A stretch of DNA of 64,000 nt. Origin: Bisporella sp. PMI_857. Lineage: Eukaryota; Ascomycota; Leotiomycetes; Helotiales; Helotiaceae. Each line of letters begins with the position of its first letter. Within the stretch, counting starts at the first letter, position 1. The position numbers were made by a program, and so were the translations under genes. Under the pieces are notes generated by a model that worked only from the letters and a program-made list of their open reading frames with translations, was not told the DNA's origin and ran no database searches. This document shows, piece by piece, positions 44,773 through 57,344 of the stretch. Where the stretch lies: the NCBI GenBank assembly GCA_021307315.1, contig JAJSPD010000003.1, forward strand, positions 434,001 through 498,000, given 5' to 3'.

Positions 44773-45678
44773 ATGCCAAGACAGATAAACCCTTTCCCGA
44801 AATCGCCTCCACCTAATTTATCAACACCAAAACCCCCAATGCCAGCAGCTTTCCTAGCCTTGCCCCGCGAGCTGCGCGACTTGATCTATGATGAGGTCCT
44901 CATATCTCCCACGGGCTACGTGACCCCATCACCAATCCCTATATCCTCCAAAGCTTCCAAAATCTCCTTTCGACGTTCTCGGTTCACAATTCTAATGACA
45001 ACGCTGACGCATGACAATGTCCGCCCAACAGAATCGCCTAACGGCAATGTGATGGTCACGATATCGATAAACAGGGTGTGCCGGCAGGTATACAATGAGA
45101 CGCGGCACGTTTTCTGGAGGAAGAATATTTTCTATTTCCAGACACCCCTCGCCTTAACCACGACTGTGAAGGATATGGGCCAAATTTCGTCGCGCCTCAT
45201 CCAGCGCATAACATTGAGCTTCAGCATCTCCGACGCGAAAATAAAGTCTCTGGCTAAAGCCTTCCGTTTGCTCGCGTCGCGTTCTCGATACGGCGCGTTC
45301 CAAACCTTGGAACTGAATATCGCTAGGAAAGAGTTCATTGCTATACAAGCGTGCAGGATGAGCAGTCAGACGGAGAAAGTGGGACTTTATGATGAATTGC
45401 TGGAGGCTTTGAGAGAAGGTGGACGGGAGGGGAGGTTTAAGAAAGAGCTAAAGGTTGAGCCACTCTTGAAGGAGTGGAGGGCTGGAGGGACGAGTTCACT
45501 GGATTGGGGAACAGCTAGGGAGCTGCATTGTGCGTGGGGTGGAAGGATGTTTGTCGGCGGGGAGCTTGAGTGGGTGGATTATATGCATTGCGGGCGGAGT
45601 TATGGCGCCTCGGAGAAAAGTACTGCTGGTGCTTCTGGAGTCCAACCTCCAGGACAGATAGCTCAGCTGGCGTATTAA
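44773..45678 (+). CDS. DUF7730-like (F-box-like) fungal protein, copy 1
   Basis: One exon of 301 aa from the ATG at 44773. After a Pro-rich start it has FLALPRELRDLIYDEVL, the F-box-like helix pair found at the start of many fungal proteins of this type. It then has the CRQVYNETRHVFW block, where a secondary-structure motif ends in a conserved FW. The remainder is helical with basic patches and a long Gly/Ser/Ala-rich tail. These proteins are numerous in Pezizomycotina and presumed scaffolds or ubiquitin-ligase adaptors, without proven function. The adjacent gene at 50134-51017 is a related copy in opposite orientation. Confidence 0.8.
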   Translation: MPRQINPFPKSPPPNLSTPKPPMPAAFLALPRELRDLIYDEVLISPTGYVTPSPIPISSKASKISFRRSRFTILMTTLTHDNVRPTESPNGNVMVTISINRVCRQVYNETRHVFWRKNIFYFQTPLALTTTVKDMGQISSRLIQRITLSFSISDAKIKSLAKAFRLLASRSRYGAFQTLELNIARKEFIAIQACRMSSQTEKVGLYDELLEALREGGREGRFKKELKVEPLLKEWRAGGTSSLDWGTARELHCAWGGRMFVGGELEWVDYMHCGRSYGASEKSTAGASGVQPPGQIAQLAY

Positions 45679-46829
45679 AGAATTCGGACTTTATACGGGC
45701 GGGCCTTGGATATGGTATCAGAGAGAAAAGTCCATGTGAGGCAGGCTCTGGACGGCGGGTCTTTCTGTTTGCAAACAAAGAAAATCGCAATTATTTCTGT
45801 TCTGTGGCACGGCGAAGACGTAAGCACCAGTTCCGTGCCCTTTTGTGGGAGGAGATATGTATCGCCCGTTTGGACTGGCCATGTATTTGAGGCACAATCT
45901 TGTTCCATCATCATAGCGTTGAGCATTCGCAAGCGTAAAGTTACTAGTGCGGCTGTTTATCAGGAGCTATTTCTAGTCGGGAAGTATGTTGTAGTTGACG
46001 GGTCAGCATATTCAGGGGGTAGGCTCTGCCTTTTATATTTTCATAAGTAAAGCAGTATTTTGGCATGCGCTTTTGGACACTGTACGGCCAGGCTTGTACA
46101 AGTTCACAAACTTTCATCCAGCACATATGTGCGGGTATCCTAGTTCATCCGATGTTCCCTCTTTTTGTTTTTGCTTACTCCGATTGTCTTTATCCGGTAC
46201 AGTAATTACTGTGCCATTTTATCTGAACTTTCAGACTCAGCCTCAAGAACTTAGGAGTGTCCGGGAGCAAAAGTGGCCTACCAGATAGCCAGTCAACATT
46301 ATCCAATAGTCGCGATATTAGCGCCACCGTATCTGATCTGCACGGTTAATTGATATCCATCGTAAACGTGGTCGAGTACCGTGATGCTCCTGCTGCGCCA
46401 TATGTACAACTCGGGCGGTGGTCATGTTGCCATTCTACTAGGTGGGTTACACTGACTTTAGATTACATCAAGTGTAAGCCGCTAAATTAAGACTCATTTC
46501 GTCGATTTCCATTGCACAGTCTTCGATCAGCCAAGATAAAGCGGCGTAGCATCCTGGGCGGCCTTCTGCCAGATTCTTGGGAGTCCTTTCTAGGTTTAAG
46601 AAAATTGTTCCTTGCAGGTTCGGCACCCTTTTAGCCCCTGGCCCCGGTGATGACGGTAACATTGCATGCAAGTCAATAAACATGCCATGCATAGAGCTGG
46701 ACCTAGCTTTGAGCCCAAATCGCCGGAAACTAACCCACCATGTTTCTCTCTGGCTCTGATGATTCCTAGTAACCATTGAACTTAACTGTGTAGCTTAGTT
46801 AGTGTACAACTGGTCGAATATGATTCGAG
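45679..46829. other. Intergenic between the DUF7730-like gene and the secreted protein gene
   Basis: No supported gene. One 102-codon minus-strand frame (46468-46776) has an ATG but nothing recognisable. The right end is the promoter of the secreted protein gene. Confidence 0.4.
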
Positions 46830-49006
46830 ATGAAGTCTTTCGCAGAAATGTTCATCTGTCTTTTTCTGGTGTTCATCCTGCTGCCAGATGCTATTGCGGG
46901 TAGGGAACCCTTCTTAACATTTCCTGCCTGCCGGTTCAGATACATCTTATGGGCTGACGTATTTGATCGCAGGTGTTTCATATCATAACTTTACGTCAAA
47001 ATCCACACACTCAACAACGTCAATGTCCTCGACACCTGCACTGCTGGGATTCCCCATCGCGACAACACATCGCCATAAACACAAACATAAAACTAAAACA
47101 ACTAGGCCATATTGGCTGCCTTCTGAGGGACAGCCATTGAGTTGCTACCCTAAGTACCTATTAGATGAAAAACCGTTGTGGTGGGGCAAACAAACTATCC
47201 CATCTAACAAATGTTATACCAAGAAAAAGAACAAGTGTAAGGACTGGTCAGCACACAAATGTTGGGTGTAAGTTTCCTGTCTAAGAGAGATATTTCCATT
47301 TGCTGAAAAACGTTTGTAGGAGGGTCGGGGAAGTGCAGCTTCTATACTTCCCACCCGCGCCAACCCCAGCTAAGCATGAACCGAATGAGACTTACTTCCA
47401 GACCACAAGTCTGGTAACGATGTATGATCCAGTAATGCAGTATACTTTGTATGTAATCAGATATATTAGGTACTCAAGAGAAAGCTTGCTCACAAAATTC
47501 AGTACATCACCATCAATCTACATCCTTTTTCATCAAATTACTGCTTGGGCCGGATGCAAGGACCACCCTAACACTCAGTTAGGCCCTGTTTTGAGATCAG
47601 CATTCTTTTCATTCGATCTTACAGACGTGAGCACTCTGGTTCCGTATAAGACTAAGCCCACAAAAGGTCAAACCATGAGTACGAAGCAGCTGAAGCTCAC
47701 GGATCTTGCTCCCGAGCATGGTTGCACAATGAGCTTCAACAGAAAGTCCGCCCAAGCCAATACAGCCCCAAGAATAGGCGACAAGGGCTATCAGTGCTAT
47801 CCACGTTTGGCAATTCCCTACATTGTCCGAGATTTTGCGCATCCGTGGTGGAATGGATGTTACATTTATAGTAGGAAAGATGGAATGATAGATCCTCCGT
47901 ATGCCTTGCAACCTGGCACAGGCATATTCCCAACAACTTCCGCAAATGTGGACATACCAACCACAACTGATGCCATGGAATTTCCAGGTACAGAAAACGT
48001 GATTATGCTGCCCGATCCGGCGCAGGCTACACCAATCTCCATAATCACTGATCCAGCTTGGCCAGCTATAACCTCAGCCCCCACTCCTAAACCAGAGGGT
48101 GATGATGATGACGACGACGACGACGACGATGATGATGATAATGATGACTACGAAGAAGGTCCGGAGGGTTATCAGCCAGCTGCAAGTCCTTCAAATAATG
48201 TCTACAATTCAGCACATGATCCTATGCCATCTGATAGAATACTGGTACCAACAGCACAAACGGTATCCACAGTCTCTGTATCAATTATAGAAACCACAAT
48301 CATATCACGTCCAGTTGCTAACGAAAACACTGGACACATCATTCCAACTCTTCTCCCGCCTGGCGATAAAGATACAATGACCTCGCCTACCTCTGAAAAA
48401 GGCAATATTTCACTCATCAGCCTCATAGGGGTAGAACAACTTCCTGACACGTCAAACGTGGATCCTGTTCCAGTTACATATATTTCAGCAAACCGAGCTC
48501 CTATCTCCGGCTATAAAGATGGAGTAGTAGTTTATATGTCTCAAACCCTTACTCTGGGTGGGGAACTAGCCACAGTCTCTAGTCTAGAAGCAGTGATCAG
48601 CTATGCTTCACCTGGGGTGATTGTCCAATTGCCTAACGGTACTGTATATACGGTGCCTGTTTTGCATAAGACGGAGTTTCCTACATCAACATCTCTGAAT
48701 TCCCAATCGCTAACTTCGAATCTTTCTCCAACGATGACCTCGTCGGGCAGTCCGCCGCCGGGGAAGGATGCTATTATTGCTTCATTCATCAACTTTGTGG
48801 TAAACGGCAATCCAGTTACTTCATCCTCCGCCGTATCTTCAGTATTGGAGTCGGGAAACTCCACATCTCAGTCCAGGGATGGAGAGGCCCCAAATGCTAC
48901 TGCCCCGCCTGTAGAGTTCTCTGCGGACGCGTGCAGTATAAGAATAGGTCATTATCTGGCCATTGTTATCATTTCTTTACTTATTATCGAAGGCTTGTCG
49001 AATTAA
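46830..49006 (+). CDS. Secreted acidic protein, probable GPI-anchored cell-surface protein
   Basis: Three exons (46830-46899, 46973-47267, 47320-49006) give 683 aa. Exon 1 is a textbook signal peptide (MKSFAEMFICLFLVFILLPD, ending AIA). The mature N-terminal 250 residues have Cys and Trp-rich patches (PSNKCYTKKKNKCKDWSAHK, FAHPWWNGCYIYSR) and look like a folded disulphide domain. From about residue 383 a run of a dozen Asp with one Asn (GAT/GAC repeat) leads into a Ser/Thr/Pro-rich stalk with many Thr/Ser pairs, expected to be O-mannosylated. The tail SADACSIRIGHYLAIVIISL ends in a hydrophobic stretch without basic residues after it, typical of a GPI-attachment signal. No enzyme motif seen. 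The donor GTAGGG of intron 1 is weaker than usual, but the frame and peptide fit. Confidence 0.75.
48101..48150 (+). repeat. Coding GAT/GAC microsatellite
   Basis: About 15 in-frame Asp codons (GAT and GAC mixed, one AAT) within the surface protein gene. A length-variable acidic tract is plausible. Confidence 0.85.
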
Positions 49007-50133
49007 TGGAACAGAAATAGATGAGGATTATGTAAGGAAAATAGCAATGTATTTCTGCTGGTCTTGTACTCTATTATAGAAAAGAAAATAAACTTACTCA
49101 CGACCTATAAGATGTTCTCTTGGCTACTAATTTTGGGTGGAAAGTGATGATATATAGAGAGGTTGGGCTTTGCGTCAGATTTCTTTATTGTAGAAGTACA
49201 AATCACTGATAGGTAAACGACAACACCTCAATATCATACACTTTTCTAGTGGAAAACAGTAGAAAGCCATTCTAAAAGCGTGGCACTTCAACGTAAAATA
49301 GTGGAACTCAATTTTACTCACCAATCAAGAGCAGAATGAGATCGTTTCATTGATTGAAGAACGACATATTTACGAGTACCTCCTGTCCCTGAAAATGGCA
49401 ACCCAAGTTTTGCATTATATGAAGTTACAAGTTGCAAGCCCTGACATATGGCAGAGGCCTCGCATGCATTTATACAGATATCCGAGAAATATAGGAGGGG
49501 CGATGGATATCGTCAAACCGTTATCATTCTACCCTTCCATGATCACCAATAATTTCAAGCATAATAATGGCGAGTCCTTGAGAATTTCTGAGCTGCCTCA
49601 AGCTTACCGAGGCTATCCTAGATAATCATCTTTCCTCCATTTCACAATGGTTTGATAACCCCCACAACTCACGAGTTCAACCTTGCGTTGATAAATCACG
49701 AACTCTTCGGATGTCAAGCCTACCAAAACCACCTCTCCCTCATCTCCCGCGCTTTGAATTCCCCGCCGCTATGCCGCCGGGCATGGGGGTTATGAACTGC
49801 CTTTGAGTTTAGTAATGTGAATTGTCCTGTGAATCAAGGAGTCTTCCAACGGAGTGTTCTTTGACACGAGACAAACAATCTCAAGCTCCATGGTAGGATT
49901 ATCGAGTGGCGATCTATTTGCGCTATCCTTACAACGAATAGATTGTGTGCAAGCCAATGTAGGTGCGTTGCATAGCTTAAGCTCCCCTTTTCGGCGCTCG
50001 CTTAGTCTGTACTTTCCCAAAAAGTCCGTAGAGCATGAGTTTCATGTAGTTAGGACTTCAGGTGCCGGTTGACAAGCTGTACATAGTTCAAAGGCGTCCT
50101 CTTGATTCTAGGATTACCTTCTAGACCGCTGTC
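49007..50133. other. Intergenic
   Basis: 3' flanks of two convergent genes. No gene seen; frames here are short and lack protein character. Confidence 0.45.
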
Positions 50134-51017
50134 CTAAGCCGATTCGTCACCATCCTCGGCAGATTCCGCTAATATCCTCCTCCTCCCGTCCTCCCAAACC
50201 AATTTCTCCTCGACAACGAACTTCCCCTTTCCTCCCTTCCCGGTCCACGCATGATGGATGTCTGGTGCCATTTCCTCCATCCACGTATCGCTTATCCTCT
50301 GTGATCTGTACGAATGATACCAAGCTCGGCCTCTCACATAAAAGTCCCTCTTTCCGTCTCTGGGCATCCTCCTTGCGCCATCCTTAAGCGTGGCAAGGAA
50401 TTCCATATACCTCGCTCGGCTGAAATGCCGATGCTGCTCCGTAGATTCACATGCTGTATGTAGACTGGCCATGTCTGATTTAGATATCTCCAGTGAGAGA
50501 TGGGTAATCTTGGAGGGAAGACTGAGGATGGTTTTGCGGAGGCAGGGGATAGCACTGAAGAGTGGTGTGATGACAAGGTGGAAAGAGCGGATGAGAGCCA
50601 TGGGCATTGGCCCGAGATGTCTCCTCATTCCGCTGAGATTGGAAAGATACATGCAAATGGTGGTTTGGCTCCAGAAGACGAATGATGCCTCATGGTAGCT
50701 TTGCCGGCAAGTGCGAATGAGCGAAAGAGTGATGTAATCATTCCGACCAGGGACATTGAGTGTATCTGAGCCGGAGGAGATGGTGAGATAAGTGTGCGGG
50801 CTCTAAGAGGTGTTGGTGATATACTGTTAAGAATGAGGATATCTTACCTATATGATCTACTGTCTGCGAATTTGCGGTAGTACGCATCTTGGCGAGTAAT
50901 AGGAGCCACGCTACCTGTAGGTGATAGGATAACGAGTTTCCAGATCATGTTGCGAATCTCTGGTGGTAAGTCAAGCAGACGTGCCTTCTTGAAGAGTGTA
51001 TGGGATGTCTCCACCAT
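50134..51017 (-). CDS. DUF7730-like (F-box-like) fungal protein, copy 2
   Basis: Built from two exons (50848-51017, 50134-50800) giving 278 aa; the first has only 56 codons and would be missed in a plain ORF search. The intron (50801-50847) has a GTAAGA donor. Its acceptor is the second AG of TTAGAG, chosen because it restores the frame with codon AGC. The protein has LLDLPPEIRNMIWKLVI at residues 14-30, the F-box-like opening, and CRQSYHEASFVFW, matching the block CRQVYNETRHVFW of the copy at 44773-45678. The C-terminus is basic and then acidic. Function unknown; likely a paralogue made by duplication. Confidence 0.8.
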
Positions 51018-52643
51018 GGAGGTTTATGTTGATACTCAAGACAAGAATTGAGCTCATTGAGGTTGAAAATAGGACAGATGAGGTGGGGGTATAATTTAGT
51101 GATCAATATGTCTCTAATTTCAATAAATATGATATTTGAGTTGTGTGCTATTGTCATGATACTACTGTGGCGATTTGGCAGCAATGAATGATATTCCTAT
51201 CTTGATGTTTGATAAATAGAGTGGACAATAGGAAGTTTTGTGGAACGACTGTAATGATTCACCAACTTGGTCGGTTGTCACCCGTGAATCAGGTCGCCTA
51301 AGTAAAATTCAGCTCGGGATATGATCTTATCAAGGGATAACTAAAGCTTAATTCGAGTAATTGAGGATTCTCTAATTCTTTTACAGGTAAAATATCGCGT
51401 AAATCGTAGATGTAGCCGTTACTCGTTCTTAAGTTAATGGCTAAATTAACTTTTGATCGGAAATCGCATCTCAGCATGAGTGCCTATCAAAATAAATTAT
51501 GACCGGTCTTTTTTCCTGGACCCTAGCTCCTATTGTATATATAGTGAGGTAAATAAAAAGTAAAACACCAACGTCTTAGAATGGGGCCCGAAATCAAATG
51601 ACGTCCAACTGGCGGTTTGCCGTGGATTTTACAAGAACCAGGAAGTATCCGGATCGCGCATCCCGTTGCAAATAATTCTGAAAAACAAAATCCTTTGTGA
51701 TGAAACTCAACAAGGAGCACAGAAACCTTTTTAACTTTGGTCATACTGTATAGCTAGGGGCAAGACGCTATGACATGCCTAGTATTCTCTGAATAACAAA
51801 GATCCTATATATAGATACTTGTAAACGTGGTATCAACACGTTCTTTCGTCCTCATTCTTTGATGAATACATCTTTGTTTGTAGCACGTATAGTCACCTAA
51901 ACTTAGTCACCAAGTTTTTTTTTTTTTAGTATGGCAGCTTCAGAATATCTCAATTCAGGTATTGCTGCAGATATTTCAAGTCCCAAGATGCATCAGGCCA
52001 TCCCAAGAACTCTATTCTGCTTTAAGCGCGGTAGAGTTTGAACACATACTTAAGATGAGGCCCTTGACAAACTGTTGGACGAGATGGAGTTTCAGATAGC
52101 CGCAGCGACCGTTGTCGGGTCGGCTAAATGATGGAAAGTGAGCGGCTATCTGTTAGTGGGGTGCGCTAATCTCAAAGAGACATCGTTCTTTCCGCTTGGC
52201 CAATCAGTTTTGGCCAATCATCGCCGCTGGCGTCATTCTAGTCTCTCCTTTGAACCTTGACCTTGATCTTATCCCTGCAAGACCCAAAACGAGGGGCCTT
52301 TCGTTGTTGAGGCCCTTCTTATGCAACTTACTTATAGCATGATCTACCACTCTCCTTGATGATAATACCTTCTCAGTATATTTTTACTGTCAAGCCATTG
52401 GATATATACGCTCATTCATATGCAGCAGCCGCTAGAACGATCATACAGTTTTGCTTGAGACAATCATCTTTTGTTGCAAACCACTTCGTCATACTTGCTG
52501 GTCGCCAGCACATCTCTCCCATGTCTCGATAAATCATCCACCGCCCTCCTTGATCGATCCTCGCCATATCTTCAACTTTTAATTCAACGTTCCCGACTTC
52601 TGTCTCTGCCACCCCGGCAAGCGCCGCCGCAACTCCAAGCCCC
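51018..52643. other. Intergenic, partly AT-rich, upstream of the DUF221 gene
   Basis: No supported gene. AT-rich patches lie at 51230-51540, with a 13-T run at 51915-51927. The segment from about 51750 to 51900 has an LTR-like look but no inverted terminal repeat I can confirm. The last 300 bases should be the promoter and leader of the channel gene. Confidence 0.4.
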
Positions 52644-55600
52644 ATGGCCTCGATATCAACACCTGGCTCCGGCCAAAGATCAGAAGGACAGACTCTGGTG
52701 AAATTCCTTGGTGCTTTGGTTTCCGGTTTGGTCATCTTTGGGATTCAGATCTTTGCTTTCTTACTTCTGAAGGAGAAGTTGGCACGTATTTTGTGAGTCC
52801 TTCCGTGAACAGTCTCTGGACTTAATGATTTCTAACCATTGCAGTAAACCCAAAAGCTACCTTGTACCCGAGCGACAACGAACTGAACCTCCTCCAAGAA
52901 CACCATGGGGCTGGCTTTTTGCTATCTTCCGATTTCGAGATAGAGAAATCATTAAGAAGTGTGGTCTCGACGCCTACTTCTTCCTTCGATACCTGCAAAC
53001 TCTTCTCGTTATCTTCATACCAATGGCCGTTATCATACTACCTATCTTGCTGCCGATGAACTACCACGGTGGCAGAGGAGGTGCATACGCACTAGAATTC
53101 ATGGACGCGTCTAATAAAACCGCGAACAACGTTACTGGACTGGATCAACTCGCATGGGGAAATGTTAGGCCGACCAAAACGAATAGATATTGGGCACACT
53201 TGGTTCTTGCGATATTTGTTATTCTTTGGGTTTGCGGCGTATTCTTCTCGGAGTTGAGAGTTTATATCAAGGTTCGACAGGACTATTTAACATCCGCCGA
53301 GCATCGGTTGAGAGCATCAGCAACAACTGTTCTCGTTACAGCGATACCGGCAAAATGGCTCACAGAAGAAGCTATTTCTGGCTTGTTTGATGTCTTTCCT
53401 GGAGGAATTCGCAATATATGGATTAATCGGAAATTCGACGAGCTGCTTGAGAAGATCAAAGAGAGAGATATCGTTTTCAAGCAGCTCGAGTCCGCAGAGA
53501 CTGACTTGATTAAGCTAGCCAAGAAGAAAGCCAAGAAACTGCAAGAGAAACTGGAGAAGGAAGCGGCGAAGAAAGCCAGGGTAAAAGCGCTCACAAAAGA
53601 TGAGAAAGCGCAGAAAGTCAGGGAGGAAAATGCAACTGCGGACGCGCTGGCACAAAGCGGAGGCATTAGCACTGGAGATAACCACGTTCCACATACCGTT
53701 GACGACGCGATCGAGGAAGAAGAGGAGAGAGCAAGACAACAAGAATTCACCAATGCAGAACCATCTCATGGGCCTAAGTTTAAGATACCTATTCTAGGAG
53801 GAGGCATAGCGGCAGTAGGCAAGGGCTTCGAAGTAGTCGGTGGTACCGTGATTGGCGGAACAAAGAATATCGGAAAGGGTATAGATAATCAATTCACGGC
53901 TACAAATGGGTTTGCTGATTTGGGCGATTCGCGCTCTATCAACGGAGATGATTCGTTTGATCAGTATGGTAGATATCGACCTCAAAAACCTGCACCGTCA
54001 GCTCCGTTTGGGGCAGGAACAGATGAGAAGGTGACTGGCTTAGAGGCTGAGGCAGCAGAAAAGGAGACTGGCCTGGGGGAAACCCTTGAATCTCCAGCCT
54101 CTTCCCGCACACGGAATATCTCATCCGATCTTCCACAATCTAGAATACCTGGTAATACTGTCCACCGTCATGGACTGGATGGTATCATGGATGAGACGAA
54201 CAAGGAATGGTGGCAATTTTGGAAGCCACCGTCCGGTGGGTTTGCATCCCCCCGCCCGCAGACTCGAGACGGAAGTGAGTCCCCAACTCCATTGATTCAA
54301 GCAAATCTAGCTCAGACGAAGTCAGAGGAGCTGAAAGAGAACGAGAGTCTGTGGACCAAGATTACGTCGTATATTCCTTTCGTTAATACGGACTCCACTC
54401 CTCCATTGAAATATCCCGTTGCATACAATGAAGATTACAGAGAAGACGCTACCGGTGCAGCCTGGGAGCTGTACTTGAAGGACAGTGATCGTCCAAAGCA
54501 TCGATTGGCAATTTTCAGCTGGACACCAGGTTGGCTGCCAAGCCTTCCTTTCTTGAACAAGAAAGTCGATACAATATACTGGTGCCGTGGTGAATTGGCA
54601 CGTCTAAACCTTGAGATTGAGCAAGACCAAAAACACCCCGAGAGATTCCCATTGATGAACTCTGCATTCATTCAGTTCAATCATCAAATAGCTGCCCATA
54701 TGGCCTGCCAATCTGTCATCCACCACCTTCCAAAGCACATGGCTCCTAGAACTGTCGAGATATCGCCCGACGACGTTCTTTGGGACAATATGTCGATCAA
54801 ATGGTGGGAGGGTTGGGTGAGAACTTTTGTAGCCATCGTTGTAGTGACAGGAATGGTCATTCTCTGGACGTTTCCCGTTGCCTTTACTGCAACTATCTCT
54901 CAGATCAACGTGTTAGCAGATACATATACCTTTCTCAGGTGGCTGAATGACATTCCCGAGAACGTACTTTCCGTTATCGCAGGTATTTTGCCACCACTAC
55001 TCTTGGCTATTTTGCTCGCTTTAGTCCCTCCCATTTTGAACCTCCTTGCGTTCATATCTGGAGTTCAGACAGGAGTAGAAAAACAAAAGACGGTACAGAG
55101 TTTCTACTTCACCTTCTTGTTCACGCAAGTCTTCTTGGCCGTATCGCTGGCTGGAGGAGCTATAGCAACACTTACTGGATTACTCGGCGACATTACATCT
55201 GTACCTGAGACTTTAGCTACGAATCTCCCCAAAGCCGCCAACTACTTCTTCAGTTATATGATTCTGCAAGCTTTGTCCGTGAGCTCTTCCAGCCTTCTAC
55301 AACTGGCTACTCTTATATTCTGGTTTATCCTTCCCAAGATTTTCGATAGCACAGCTAGGCAGAAGTGGAGTCGCAGCACAACCCTTCCAAATGTAACGTG
55401 GGGGACATATTTCCCGGTCTATACAAATTTCGCATGCATTGCTCTCATTTATAGCGTTATTGCGCCGATCATCATAATATTCGCGATCATCACGTTCACT
55501 CTGCTCTGGATTGCGAATCGGTATAACATGCTCTATGTTTATAGATTTAAGCTAGACACTGGCGGCCTGCTTTATCCTACCGCCATCAACCAAACCTTTA

Positions 55601-56391
55601 CAGGATTATACGTCATGGAACTCTGCCTTATAGGATTGTTTTTTATCGTACCAGACGCAGATGGAAGACAAGCCTGCTTTCCACAAGCAATCATCATGAT
55701 CGTGGCCCTGGTCTTTACGATTATCTACCAGTTCCTTCTCAACAAGTCATTTTCGCCCTTGCTTCAACACCTGCCTATCACATTTGAAGATGAGGCTGTT
55801 TTGCGAGACGAGGCTTTTGAGCGAGCACAGGCTCGTCGCCTTGGACTTGATGATGAAGAAGACGAAATCGCTGTACCAAGGAGCAACGATATTGAGTTGG
55901 CAGATCTTGGTAAATCACCTGCCAGCAGGCTTGCCAAGTTTAATCCCGCAACCGTGGTCCAAGGAGCCGGTCACTGGGCCTTACGGTCCACGCGGAAGAC
56001 CTTTGGTCGTAATGTTAGTCATGACAGTGCCTCGGCTGCTCATCAAGTCATTCATAGACGCAGACATCGTCCGGATATCGAGGAACAAAAGCGTATCGCT
56101 GATGCTTTGTACGGCGGCTATAGTGATGACATCGAGGACTTGACTCCCGACGAGAGAGACGTGCTTGTCCGCCACGCATTCCAGCACTACGCTTTGAGGG
56201 CCAGAAGACCGATAGTCTGGATACCTAGAGATGATATTGGAGTTAGCGATGATGAAGTAAAGCGCACAAGAGCGTTCGCGGGAGAGAATATTTCGATCAG
56301 CAATGTAGGCGCCGCGTTGAACGCGAAATGCAAGGTCGTGTATGGGAAGAACCCACCGGATTTCTCAGAAATCGACCTTATTAATTTGTAG
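52644..56391 (+). CDS. DUF221 / OSCA-TMEM63-type membrane protein (RSN1/CSC1 family)
   Basis: Two exons (52644-52792, 52845-56391) give 1231 aa. The family comprises calcium-permeable or mechanosensitive cation channels and related proteins of the plasma membrane. Helix 0 lies at about residues 25-47. Two more hydrophobic segments follow near 75-95 and 135-155, then a long cytosolic loop. In that loop residues about 250-305 are a Lys/Glu-rich coiled coil (LIKLAKKKAKKLQEKLEKEA), and about 330-520 are low complexity, Gly- and Ser-rich. The multi-helix core starts with WVRTFVAIVVVTGMVILWTF and contains FPVAFTATISQINVLADTYT and ILPPLLLAILLALVPPIL. The C-terminal 200 residues are cytosolic and charged (PHM7-type). 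The protein is longer than Csc1 and closer to the Rsn1/Phm7 type because of the loop insert. Whether it conducts ions is not shown by sequence. Confidence 0.9.
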
Positions 56392-56678
56392 ATATTGTGC
56401 AAATACATAGATGGGAAACTGCACATGGAGGAGGGACGATTGAGATTTATATCATAGCGGCATGGCGTTGGTATATTTATTTTTTGCCACGGCCCAAAGG
56501 CACCAAAGCTGGGCCTAACGATACCAATAGCAGAGAGAACTAGATCAGTAGAGAAATAACAAGCCTCTCTTTTATAGATTTTATTGCCTACTTAACCAAA
56601 AGTACTGCTTGACGCTTCGTTTGCTTGGCAATCATTCAGCCATCATCACGACCTCTCGGCTGAGATAATCCAAGGCCG

Positions 56679-57344
56679 ATGTGCTGCCACCTCCACACCT
56701 TCTTATTACCTTGTTTTATTCTTTTGTGCATCAACCTCGAGATGAGATTCCTAAAGTCCCTGCTATGTTTTTCGTTGAACTCTACTCCTTCGTCGGCTTG
56801 TTTTCGGAAAACAGATAAAAGCCATATTATCTCGTCCAATTCTTCCTTCGAGGGACCAGAAAGGGAACGGAAACCCGTTTCGAAAATGGACTGGCGTCAT
56901 CTTAAAGACTTCCAGCATCCAACGGAAATAGGATGGGTAGTGGATCTGAGGGATGATGATGCTGCGGAGAAATTGTGGTTGGGCTTTAAGCCGAAGGATA
57001 TGGATGAGAAATGGTTTATTGCTTCTGAGGCTGTGATCTCTAGCGATGGTGATGAGGCTATGAGAGTAGGATTTTGGAGAAGCTGGACAAGCAAGAAAAT
57101 AGTTGAGATTGTGGTAGAGAATAGAAGGATTGTTAAGATTGTTTTCGAAGGTGTGGATGGAGGCGGGACGGTGGGAGATGTAGCTGCTGGATGTGGAAAT
57201 ATCAAAGTCGAGACGCTGGAAGAGAAGGGGGAGAGGATGAAGATGCTCGTGAGAGAGGTTTGTAGGTGGGTTTTGGGGTTCGAAATCGGAAATAACAGAG
57301 ATGGAATTGTGAAGTGTGATGGAATGATTCAGGTATCAGAATAA
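56679..57344 (+). CDS. Small conserved-looking fungal protein
   Basis: Open frame of 221 aa from the ATG at 56679; an in-frame ATG at 56886 begins MDWRHLKDFQHPTEIGWVVD, which looks like the true domain start and gives 152 aa. The core has alternating strands and a Trp-rich pattern (EKLWLGFKPKDMDEKWFIAS, FWRSWTSKKIVEIVVENRR) that reads as a small folded domain. I do not recognise the family. The 5' extension is Cys/Leu/Ser-rich and may be a leader or mis-called. No membrane segment in the shorter form. Confidence 0.5.
   Translation: MCCHLHTFLLPCFILLCINLEMRFLKSLLCFSLNSTPSSACFRKTDKSHIISSNSSFEGPERERKPVSKMDWRHLKDFQHPTEIGWVVDLRDDDAAEKLWLGFKPKDMDEKWFIASEAVISSDGDEAMRVGFWRSWTSKKIVEIVVENRRIVKIVFEGVDGGGTVGDVAAGCGNIKVETLEEKGERMKMLVREVCRWVLGFEIGNNRDGIVKCDGMIQVSE

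Noticed and set aside
46468..46776. A 102-codon minus-strand frame between the DUF7730-like gene and the surface protein gene
   Set aside because: Has an ATG but no family resemblance, splice structure or neighbour support.
51750..51900. An LTR-like texture upstream of the DUF221 gene
   Set aside because: No inverted terminal repeat, internal body or second copy could be seen.
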